A DNA stretch of 30,758 nt from CAYOKT01 sp964404605 (GTDB taxonomy: Bacteria > Electryoneota > Electryoneia > Electryoneales > Electryoneaceae): contig CAYOKT010000033.1 in the NCBI GenBank assembly GCA_964404605.1, positions 1-30,758 of the forward strand, read 5' to 3'. Positions within the stretch are counted from its first letter, which is position 1. Every line of letters starts with the position of its first letter. The notes below the pieces were generated by a model. The model worked only from the letters and a program-made list of their open reading frames with translations. It searched no databases and was not told the origin of the DNA. This document shows, in pieces, positions 1-6,262 of the stretch. Both the position numbers and the translations under genes were made by a program.

Positions 1-23
1 GTTTCATAAGGGTTTCTGCGACA

Positions 24-56
24 GGTGGCCCTGTCATCCAAGCTGACAGGGCCACC
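24..56. terminator. Perfect 13-bp inverted repeat, probable end of the operon
   Basis: GGTGGCCCTGTCA (24-36) and its exact reverse complement (44-56) flank a 7-nt loop, about 50 bp beyond the aldolase stop codon. This is the only strong hairpin after the last gene of the minus-strand cluster, so a terminator or mRNA 3' end stabiliser is the natural reading. Neither side has a run of T residues, so it is not a textbook intrinsic terminator. It could instead be a dispersed palindromic repeat, because a near copy of one arm lies at 30087-30099. Confidence 0.5.
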
Positions 57-105
57 CTCATGGTGCAGGAGCAAGCAGGGTCTTGTTACCCGGACGCTCG
101 CCCCC

Positions 106-1026
106 TTAATACCGCCCCGCGGACCCCAGCACCTCCATCTTGTGCTCGACCAGGTTTCTCATCTCCCCGCGCGCCGCGCCGAGCAGCTTGCGCGGGTCCA
201 GCAGGCCGGGGTCGGCATCGAAACTCTCCCGCAGCGAGGCGATGAACGCCAGCCGCAGGTCGGTGGCGATGTTGACCTTGCGTACACCCCGCCGGACCGC
301 TTCACGGTAGATCTCGTCCGTGACCCCCCGCGCGCCGGAGAAATCGCCGCCATGCTTCGCGATCCGCTTCACCGTCGCCGGGTCCACCCCGGAGGCACCG
401 TGCAGGACGATCGCCGCCGGCACCCGCGCATGGATCTCCGCGATCCGCTCCAGCTCGATGTGCGGTTCGCCGTGGAACTTGTAGGCCCCGTGGCTGGTGC
501 CCACCGCCACCGCGAGGGCGTCCACCCCGGTGCGACGGACGAACTCCTCCGCCTCCTCCGGGTCGGTCCAGGGCGCGCCGCCCTCGGCCTCGAGGTCATC
601 CTCTGTCCCGCCGATGCGCCCCAGCTCCCCCTCGACACTCACCCCGAGCGGGCGGGCGAGTTCCACCACCTCGCGGGTGAGGCGCACGTTCTCCTCGAAG
701 GGCCGCGCGCTGGCGTCGATCATCACCGAGGTGAACCCCGCCTCGACACATCGCCGGGCGGTCTCCACATCCGGGCCGTGGTCCAGGTGCAGGACCACCG
801 GCGCCTCCACCTCTTCCGCCGCGGTGCGCACCAGCGCGGTCAGGTAGTCCATCCCCATGTAGCGCAGCGAGGAGGCGGACACCGCGAAGATCGCCGGGGA
901 GTGTTTCGCGCGGCAGGCCGCCGCCACCGCCTGGACGAACTCCAGGTTCTCGACGTTGAACTGCCCGATCGCCCAGCCTTCCGCCTCGGCGCGGCGGTAG
1001 ATCTTCCGGAGGTTCTCCAATGGCAT
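106..1026 (-). CDS. Class II (zinc) ketose-bisphosphate aldolase, GatY/KbaY/Fba type
   Basis: A 306-aa cytoplasmic aldolase that cleaves a ketose-1,6-bisphosphate (fructose or tagatose) into dihydroxyacetone phosphate and glyceraldehyde-3-phosphate. Family motifs are HLDHG (Asp82, the presumed catalytic acid; His83, a zinc ligand), VEGELGRIGG near 131-140, GTSHGAYKF (His179, zinc), LHGASG (His209, zinc) and KVNIATDLR near 250-258. All key residues of class II aldolases are present. An upstream in-frame start would add ten residues, but the ATG at 1026 directly follows a purine-rich GGGAGGGAGAG site and gives the family's usual MPLxN-like N-terminus. It is the last gene of the cluster. With the upstream SIS protein and PfkB kinase it would complete an AgaS, tagatose-6-P kinase, KbaY sequence. 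Motifs alone cannot separate fructose from tagatose specificity. Confidence 0.93.
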   Translation of the reverse strand: MPLENLRKIYRRAEAEGWAIGQFNVENLEFVQAVAAACRAKHSPAIFAVSASSLRYMGMDYLTALVRTAAEEVEAPVVLHLDHGPDVETARRCVEAGFTSVMIDASARPFEENVRLTREVVELARPLGVSVEGELGRIGGTEDDLEAEGGAPWTDPEEAEEFVRRTGVDALAVAVGTSHGAYKFHGEPHIELERIAEIHARVPAAIVLHGASGVDPATVKRIAKHGGDFSGARGVTDEIYREAVRRGVRKVNIATDLRLAFIASLRESFDADPGLLDPRKLLGAARGEMRNLVEHKMEVLGSAGRY

Positions 1027-1093
1027 CTCTCTCCCTCCCTGCTTCCCGCCCGTCACGCGCGTGGGGATGTCCGGCGCGTAGGGCCGGCGGCGG

Positions 1094-1219
1094 CTATTCC
1101 GCCTCGTCCTTTTGATGTTCCCGGTAGAGCCGGCGGAACTCGCGGATCGGCTGCACGATGAACACCACCAAGATAAAGAATGCGATCGCCCAGATGCCCC
1201 AGGTAATCCAGTCGAACAT
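1094..1219 (-). CDS. 41-aa single-pass membrane peptide, probable symporter accessory protein
   Basis: A 41-residue protein with one hydrophobic segment (about residues 5-24, WITWGIWAIAFFILVVFIV) and a short, highly charged tail (IREFRRLYREHQKDEAE). The ATG at 1219 lies 8 bp after the stop of the SSS symporter. Its strong ribosome site, AGGAGGGAC, begins inside that stop codon (TAGGAGGGACG-ATG), which indicates translational coupling. Small one-helix partners of this kind are known beside sodium:solute symporters and NSS transporters (for example MetS), so a subunit role is the best guess. The gene is easily missed because longer frames overlap it. There is no experimental evidence for function here. 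Confidence 0.8.
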   Translation of the reverse strand: MFDWITWGIWAIAFFILVVFIVQPIREFRRLYREHQKDEAE

Positions 1220-1227
1220 CGTCCCTC

Positions 1228-2913
1228 CTACTCGGTGTAGGCGCGCATCAGCCCGCCCGCGAAGTAGATGACCATCCCGGTGATCGCCACGGGTGAGGCG
1301 TAGTGTGAACCCGTCGAACCCATGAACACACCGACGAAGAAGGTCGCCAGCCCCACCCCCCAGATGGTCAGCGAGGCTTTCCCGGCGACCGTGCGCGGCA
1401 CGATGTGATAGGTCGAGCTGCGGTCGGTCTCCTCGGCGGTCGTCCCCCGCGCCGCCCAGACCGCCGTGATCTTCTTCGGGTCCGGCGGCGTGGTGAGCAG
1501 ACTGACCAGCGGGGTGACGATCAGCGCGGCGCTCGCGGAGACGAACGCCGTCACCGCGAAGGCCATGTTCTCGCCCACCGGGATGCCGAACAGGGGCACC
1601 TGCTGCGTGAGCTGGGTGTAGATCCCGAACCCGGCTCCCGCGAGGTACCCGAAGAACGCCCCCTGCCAGTTCGCCCGCTTCCACAGCAGGCCGTAGAAGA
1701 TGGCCATCACGAAGAGCGGCATGTCGAGGATGGAGATCACGGTGAGGTAGGCCTCCACCGCCGTGCCGATCCGCGGCACCATGTAGGCGAAGACGATCAT
1801 GATCACACCGGAGACGCCGATCATCAGCCGCAGCACGAACACCGTCGCCTTGTCGCTCACCTCGCGCTTGACCAGGCGGTAGAAGTCGTTCACGAAGAGG
1901 GTCGAGGTGGCGTTCAGGTTGGCGGAGATCGTCGAGACCTGGCTCGACAGCAGCCCGCAGAGCACCAGCCCGAGGACGATGGGCGGCAGGTTGCTGGCGA
2001 GCAGCGTGCCCATGGCGTCATCCGGCTGCGCCAGCCCGGGGTGGAGGATGCGCGCCGCGAGACCGGGAATCACCGTGAGGTAGGCGATCGGCGCCATGAT
2101 CACCCCGGCGAGGATCAGCCCGCGGTTCACCGTGCGGATGTTCTTCGCGCTGAACGCCGTCTGCAGCAGCCCCTGGTCGGTGCTCGCCCACTGGATACCG
2201 AGCAGGAAGATGGCGATGATGAACAGCCAGTTGTACGGCCCGTCACGGACGACGAACTCCATCGACCCGGGCGAAAGCTGGGCCAGCAGGCCGGAGGTCC
2301 ACCCCACCTTGGCCATCGCCACCGGGACGATGACCAGCAGGGCGGCCAGCATCAGCACGAACTGGAGGACGTTGGTCAGCGCCACCGCCCACATCCCGCC
2401 GAGGGCGGTGTAGATGATCGAAATCAACGCGAACAGGGCGATCCAGCCCGCGAAGGCGAGCGGCCCCTCGCTGCCGGTGACGTTCATCGCCACCTTCACC
2501 GCGAGGTAGAGCACCACGCCGAGCCACGCGCCGAGGCGGAACACCCACATCACGCCGATCAACCCGCGCACCCCGCGGCTGTACCGCATCTCGAGGTACT
2601 CCGGCACCGTGCGGACGCGCAGCCGGCGAAGGATCGGGAGCACGAAGAGCCCGCTGAACACCAGCGACATCATCCCGGTCCACTCCTGCCAGACGATGCC
2701 GATGCCGTGCGCGTAGCTCGTCCCCGCGTAGCCGACGAAATTGTACAGGTTGATGTTCGTCGCCGCCAGCGTCGCCGCGAGGATGAACGGCGTGATTGAC
2801 CGCCCGGTGACCATGAAGTCGTCCGGGTTGCCGATCCACTTGTAGAACCAGCTCCCGAGAGCGAAAACCATCCCGAGAAAGACGAAGATGATCAGGTAAT
2901 CGAGAAAGGTCAC
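1228..2913 (-). CDS. Sodium:solute symporter (SSS family), copy 1
   Basis: A 561-aa inner-membrane Na+-coupled transporter with about 13 hydrophobic segments. The conserved TM1 stretch LAATNINLYNFVGYAG and the SSS signature around SSQVSTISANLNATSTLF (TM8, Na2-site serines and threonines) are clear. The start is GTG at 2913, overlapping the TGA of yjbQ in a GTGA arrangement, so the two are translationally coupled. It is a close paralogue of the symporter at 20386-22038, sharing long stretches such as FSGLFVLPILRRLRVRTVPE versus FSGLFILPVFRRLRIRSVPE. This copy is followed by a 41-aa membrane peptide; the other is not. The cargo is probably a monosaccharide or sugar derivative released by the locus enzymes; specificity cannot be read from sequence. 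Confidence 0.95.
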   Translation of the reverse strand: MTFLDYLIIFVFLGMVFALGSWFYKWIGNPDDFMVTGRSITPFILAATLAATNINLYNFVGYAGTSYAHGIGIVWQEWTGMMSLVFSGLFVLPILRRLRVRTVPEYLEMRYSRGVRGLIGVMWVFRLGAWLGVVLYLAVKVAMNVTGSEGPLAFAGWIALFALISIIYTALGGMWAVALTNVLQFVLMLAALLVIVPVAMAKVGWTSGLLAQLSPGSMEFVVRDGPYNWLFIIAIFLLGIQWASTDQGLLQTAFSAKNIRTVNRGLILAGVIMAPIAYLTVIPGLAARILHPGLAQPDDAMGTLLASNLPPIVLGLVLCGLLSSQVSTISANLNATSTLFVNDFYRLVKREVSDKATVFVLRLMIGVSGVIMIVFAYMVPRIGTAVEAYLTVISILDMPLFVMAIFYGLLWKRANWQGAFFGYLAGAGFGIYTQLTQQVPLFGIPVGENMAFAVTAFVSASAALIVTPLVSLLTTPPDPKKITAVWAARGTTAEETDRSSTYHIVPRTVAGKASLTIWGVGLATFFVGVFMGSTGSHYASPVAITGMVIYFAGGLMRAYTE

Positions 2914-3356
2914 GGCGCATCTCCCGTTTCGCCCATCACCTGCACCACCACGGTCCGCTCCAGGGGACCGTCGAACTCGAGGAAGTAGATCGTCTGCCGC
3001 CCGCCCTTCACAATCGCCCCGTCCACCACCGCGAAATGCACCTGGTACCCGGCGAGCACGCTCTTCAGGTGATCCTCGGCGTTGAAACCGATGCGGCCGT
3101 CGAAGTCGAGATAGCGCCGGTGGCGGTAGTCGCCCTCCACCGGCGCCAGCTTGTCGAAGAAGCTCATCAGGTCCGCCTCGAGGCAGGGGATGCCCTCGGT
3201 CACGGTGAGCCCGGAGGAGGTGTGCGTGGTGTACACCAGCACCCGCCCGTGCCGCACCCCGGAGCGCTGCACGACCTCCACGACAAGGGGGGTGATGTCC
3301 ACCGCCACCTCGTCCGCCGGGGTGATCACCTTCAGCGTTTCCGTGTGAATCTTCAC
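2910..3356 (-). CDS. yjbQ: YjbQ/UPF0047 family protein
   Basis: A 148-aa protein of the widespread UPF0047/YjbQ family. Recognisable parts are TTHTSSGLTVTEG (about 43-55), the RYLDFDGRIGFNAEDHLKS block (about 81-99) and the C-terminal IYFLEFDGPLERTVVVQ. Some members show weak thiamine-phosphate synthase activity in vitro; the physiological role is unsettled. The start is GTG at 3356, overlapping the TGA of the upstream amidohydrolase by 4 bp (GTGA), and its own stop overlaps the GTG of the symporter in the same way. Embedding in a sugar operon between an amidohydrolase and a transporter is unusual and suggests a metabolic role tied to the substrate. Longer in-frame extensions upstream overlap the amidohydrolase and are rejected. 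Confidence 0.88.
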   Translation of the reverse strand: MKIHTETLKVITPADEVAVDITPLVVEVVQRSGVRHGRVLVYTTHTSSGLTVTEGIPCLEADLMSFFDKLAPVEGDYRHRRYLDFDGRIGFNAEDHLKSVLAGYQVHFAVVDGAIVKGGRQTIYFLEFDGPLERTVVVQVMGETGDAP

Positions 3357-4207
3357 CGCGCCGCCTCCCCCAGCAACCGCCGGGCGTTCCCGCCGCCGAT
3401 CTGCTCGATCGCGCCGGTGGTCAGCCCGGCCTGCTCGAGGATCTCCGGCGCGTGCTTGATCTCCATCCGCGGGTAGTCCGAGCCCATCAGCACCCGGTCG
3501 CGCAGGCTGCGCTCGATGACACTCACCGGCACGAGGTGCGTGAACACATGCCGGGCGAACTCGCGCGGGTGATCGTGGTACAGCGCCGAGGTGTCCAGGT
3601 AGACGTTGTCGTATTTCAGCGCCAGCGCCGCCGCCTCGGCGACCCACGGCCAGCCGAGGTGCGCGAGGACGATGGGCAGGTCACGGAAGCTGCGGATCAC
3701 CGGCTCGAGCCGCATCGGGTGGCCGGGCGCGAGGGCGGCGTCCGGCTCCCAGCTCATCCCGGTGTGGAAGAGCACCGGGATCCCCAGCCCGCGGGCCGCC
3801 TCGTACACCGCGAACGCCTTCTCGGAGACCGGGTCGAACTCCTGCGTCGGCGGCGACAGCTTCAGCCCCTTCAGGCCGAACCGCTTCACATCCCGCTCCA
3901 GCGTCTCCGCCGCGCCCTCCTCCTCCGGGTCCACGCTTGCGAAGCCGATGAAGCGGTCGCTCATCCCGCAGAGCCGCGCGATCTGCTCGTTGGTGAAGAT
4001 GTCCGCGCCGCGCGCCCGGCGGCAGGCGACCGGCAGCAACACCGCCCGCTCCACCCCCCCGGCGTCCATCTGCAGGTGGAACACCTCCAGCGGCTGCAGG
4101 TTGTTGCCGCAGTGGAAGATGTCCCGCGTGGCGCGCAGCATCTCCTCGGATTCCCCGACGATCTCGCGCACGAGCACCGGGTGGGTGTGAAAATCGATCA
4201 TCCCCAT
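3353..4207 (-). CDS. Amidohydrolase family 2 (metal-dependent TIM barrel), cytoplasmic
   Basis: A 284-aa hydrolase or decarboxylase of the amidohydrolase-2 type. Metal-binding motifs are DFHTHP (His7 and His9), FHTG (about 164-167), LAHLGWPW and LMGSDYPR, the last carrying the catalytic Asp. It has no signal peptide, so it acts in the cytoplasm. The ATG at 4207 follows GGCGGAGGGAGTCC; a second ATG at 4201 is possible. The family includes lactonases, decarboxylases and amide hydrolases, so the substrate is unknown. Length and motif pattern do not match the NagA/AgaA deacetylases. A 58-bp gap separates it from the kinase and contains a perfect 10-bp palindrome (4241-4250). It is one of two family members here, each placed next to an SSS symporter. 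Confidence 0.85.
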   Translation of the reverse strand: MGMIDFHTHPVLVREIVGESEEMLRATRDIFHCGNNLQPLEVFHLQMDAGGVERAVLLPVACRRARGADIFTNEQIARLCGMSDRFIGFASVDPEEEGAAETLERDVKRFGLKGLKLSPPTQEFDPVSEKAFAVYEAARGLGIPVLFHTGMSWEPDAALAPGHPMRLEPVIRSFRDLPIVLAHLGWPWVAEAAALALKYDNVYLDTSALYHDHPREFARHVFTHLVPVSVIERSLRDRVLMGSDYPRMEIKHAPEILEQAGLTTGAIEQIGGGNARRLLGEAAR

Positions 4208-4265
4208 GGACTCCCTCCGCCGCCCGCCCCGCAGGATACCGTCCGCGGACCGGGTCGGTTCTTCC

Positions 4266-5213
4266 TCATGCCAAACGGTTCAACCCGCGCTCCGCCAGCC
4301 AGCGGTCCAGCCCCTCCCGGTCCCGCAGGGCCGCGGTCCCCCCGGGCGCGGTGACCGAGTAGGCCGCCACCGCGACCGCGAAAGCGAGGCACTCCGACGG
4401 AGTGCGCCCCTGCAGGCGGGCGTGGACGAAGGCGGCGTCGAAGGTGTCCCCGGCACCGACCTCGTCGGCGACGATCACCCCGGGGGCGGGCGCGGAGAAC
4501 CGCGCCCCGTCCGGGGTCACCGCCATCGCCCCCTTTCTCCCCCGCTTGACCGCCACCGTCGGCCCGCGCGCCGCCAGCGCCCGCGCCGCGTCCTCCACCA
4601 CCGCCTCGCCGCTGATCGCCAGCGCCTCCGCCTCGTTGGGCAGGAACAGGTCGGTGTGCGGGAGAACCTCCCGCACGCCCTCCCACCGCTCCTCCGGGTC
4701 CCACTGGGGGTCGAAGCTGGTGCTCAGCCCGAGCCGCCGGGCCCGCGCGAACAGCGCCGCGCAGCCGGGCCGCAGCCCCTCCTGGAGGAAGAAGCTGGAG
4801 ACATGGAGGTGGCGCGCCCCGGCGAGCCGCTCGTCGCTCACATCCTCCGCCGCGAGATGGTCCATCGCTCCCTTGTGGGTGATCATCGCCCGGTCGCCGC
4901 CCCAGCCGAGCACCACGGTCGCGCCGGTGACCTCCTCCTCCCGGACCATCAGCCCGCCGGTCCGGACCCCCGCCGCCTCGAGGCTCTCGCGGACCAGTTC
5001 GCCGAACACGTCCCTCCCCAGCCGCCCGATGAAGCCCGTCCGCGACCCCAGCGCCGCGAGGTTCGCCGCGAAGATGGCCGAGGAGGAGCCCATCGTCAGC
5101 GTCATCCGGTCGGCGAGGATCTCCTTGCCCAGCTCCGGCGGCTGCCCGATCCCGTAGAGGAGCAGGTCCACGTTCAGCTCGCCGACCACGAGGACATCCA
5201 GCGGCTCCTTCAC
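4266..5213 (-). CDS. PfkB-family carbohydrate kinase
   Basis: A 315-aa ribokinase-fold kinase that would phosphorylate a sugar or sugar phosphate with ATP. Family landmarks are the N-terminal VVGELNVDLLLYG, the substrate and lid region MGSSSAIFAANLAALG (41-56) followed by GFIGRLGRDVFGE, and the PfkB signature EVGAGDTFDAAF with catalytic Asp256. The start is GTG at 5213, sharing a GTGA overlap with the stop of the SIS gene, which is strong evidence of coupled expression. Frame extensions further upstream lie inside the SIS gene and are not real. Next to an AgaS-like protein and a class II aldolase, the likely reaction is tagatose-6-P (or fructose-6-P) to the 1,6-bisphosphate. A 6-kinase role on a free sugar or amine conjugate, as in FrlD, is the main alternative. 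Confidence 0.9.
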   Translation of the reverse strand: MKEPLDVLVVGELNVDLLLYGIGQPPELGKEILADRMTLTMGSSSAIFAANLAALGSRTGFIGRLGRDVFGELVRESLEAAGVRTGGLMVREEEVTGATVVLGWGGDRAMITHKGAMDHLAAEDVSDERLAGARHLHVSSFFLQEGLRPGCAALFARARRLGLSTSFDPQWDPEERWEGVREVLPHTDLFLPNEAEALAISGEAVVEDAARALAARGPTVAVKRGRKGAMAVTPDGARFSAPAPGVIVADEVGAGDTFDAAFVHARLQGRTPSECLAFAVAVAAYSVTAPGGTAALRDREGLDRWLAERGLNRLA

Positions 5214-6262
5214 AGGGTCACCACCTGGGTCAGGTTCTTCGGCGAGTCGGGGTCCATGCCGCGGGAGAGCGCCAGCTCGAGGCCGTAGAGCTGCAGAAGG
5301 GGCATCACCAGCGGCAGCCGCACCGTCTCCGGCAGCCCGCTGTCGAGCGCGGTGACCAGGTCGGCGTGCTCGCCCGTGAGCCCCTCGCCCGACTCGGTTA
5401 TCGCCCACACCTTCGCGCCGAGCCCCTTCACCTCGCGGAGCACATCCGGCTCCAGCGCGCCGCCGCGGCCGGAGAGCAGCGCGATGACCAGCGTGTTCGG
5501 GCCGGCGATGGATTTGGGACCGTGACGATACTCCAGGGTGTGGAAGGGCTCGCTCGCCAGCAGCGCCATCTCCTTCACCTTCAGCGCCGTCTCGCAGGCG
5601 AGGCCGTAGTAGGCGCCCTGTCCGAAGGTGACGATGTGCTCCGGCCGGAAGCGATCCATCGCCTCGGCGACCGCGTCCGCCGCGCCGGCGAACAGCCGTT
5701 CGCCCGCCGCCGGCAGAAGGCGCTGCGCGTCGAGCAGCTCTCCGTGCCCCGTCACCCGCAGCATCCACCGGGTGAAGGCCATCAGCATCGTGGTGAAGGA
5801 GCGGGTCATCACCACCGAGTCCTCGACCGCCTCCTCCACCGCGAGGATTCTCTCGGCGTATCGTCCCATGTCGCCGTCGGGCGAGCAGGAGAGCGCCATC
5901 GTCGGGAAGTGGTACCGTTCGCGCATCACGGCCAGGGCGCGGACCGTCTCGGTGGTCGTCCCGCTGCGGGAGATGCCCACCGCCCACACATCCCCGCCGG
6001 TGACATGGTCCTCGGGACAGACGAGGAGGTCCGAGGGCGGCACCGCGCGCAGCGGGCGGCCGCTCAACGCCTCGCCGAGGTGGGCCAGCGTGCGGGCGAG
6101 GTAGAGGGAGGTCCCCGCCCCGATGAACAGCCCCCGCCCGCCGGGGAAGGCGTCCGGCAGCCCGTCCCCTCCGCGCGACAGGCGCTCGAGCACCTCCGCC
6201 CACACCCGCGGCTGCGAAAGGATTTCCCGGCGTGTCACCTCTCCGCTTCCCTGCGCAGTCAT
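5210..6262 (-). CDS. SIS-domain sugar isomerase/deaminase, AgaS/GlmS-like
   Basis: A 350-aa protein with two SIS domains and no glutaminase domain. Phosphosugar-binding motifs are FIGAGTSLYLARTL (about 46-59) and ISRSGTTTET (97-106). The second half has ETALKVKEM (224-232) and YRHGPKS with His247, matching the Glu and ring-opening His of the GlmS isomerase domain; RHGPKS is typical of AgaS. The C-terminus DSPKNLTQVVTL resembles the GlmS tail. Likely reaction: galactosamine-6-P (or glucosamine-6-P) deamination and isomerisation to the ketose phosphate. The ATG at 6262 overlaps the upstream stop (ATGA) and follows GGGAGGGCGG. The downstream kinase overlaps its stop. A deglycase of FrlB type is less likely because those have a different HGP context. 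Confidence 0.87.
   Translation of the reverse strand: MTAQGSGEVTRREILSQPRVWAEVLERLSRGGDGLPDAFPGGRGLFIGAGTSLYLARTLAHLGEALSGRPLRAVPPSDLLVCPEDHVTGGDVWAVGISRSGTTTETVRALAVMRERYHFPTMALSCSPDGDMGRYAERILAVEEAVEDSVVMTRSFTTMLMAFTRWMLRVTGHGELLDAQRLLPAAGERLFAGAADAVAEAMDRFRPEHIVTFGQGAYYGLACETALKVKEMALLASEPFHTLEYRHGPKSIAGPNTLVIALLSGRGGALEPDVLREVKGLGAKVWAITESGEGLTGEHADLVTALDSGLPETVRLPLVMPLLQLYGLELALSRGMDPDSPKNLTQVVTL

Noticed and set aside
3353..4207. Amidohydrolase as NagA/AgaA N-acetylhexosamine-6-P deacetylase
   Set aside because: It is shorter than NagA (284 versus about 380 aa) and its motifs (DFHTHP, FHTG, LAHLGWPW, GSDYPR) are of the amidohydrolase-2 type.
4266..6262. FrlB/FrlD-like fructosamine deglycase and kinase pair
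   Set aside because: The SIS motif RHGPKS and the GlmS-like C-terminal tail fit AgaS/GlmS better, and a class II aldolase completes an Aga-type route. It is kept as an alternative, not excluded.
1228..6262. Sulfoquinovose (sulfo-EMP type) pathway from the kinase plus aldolase pair
   Set aside because: No sulfoquinovosidase-type GH31, sulfolactaldehyde enzyme or sulfonate exporter is present, and the SIS protein looks amino-sugar specific.
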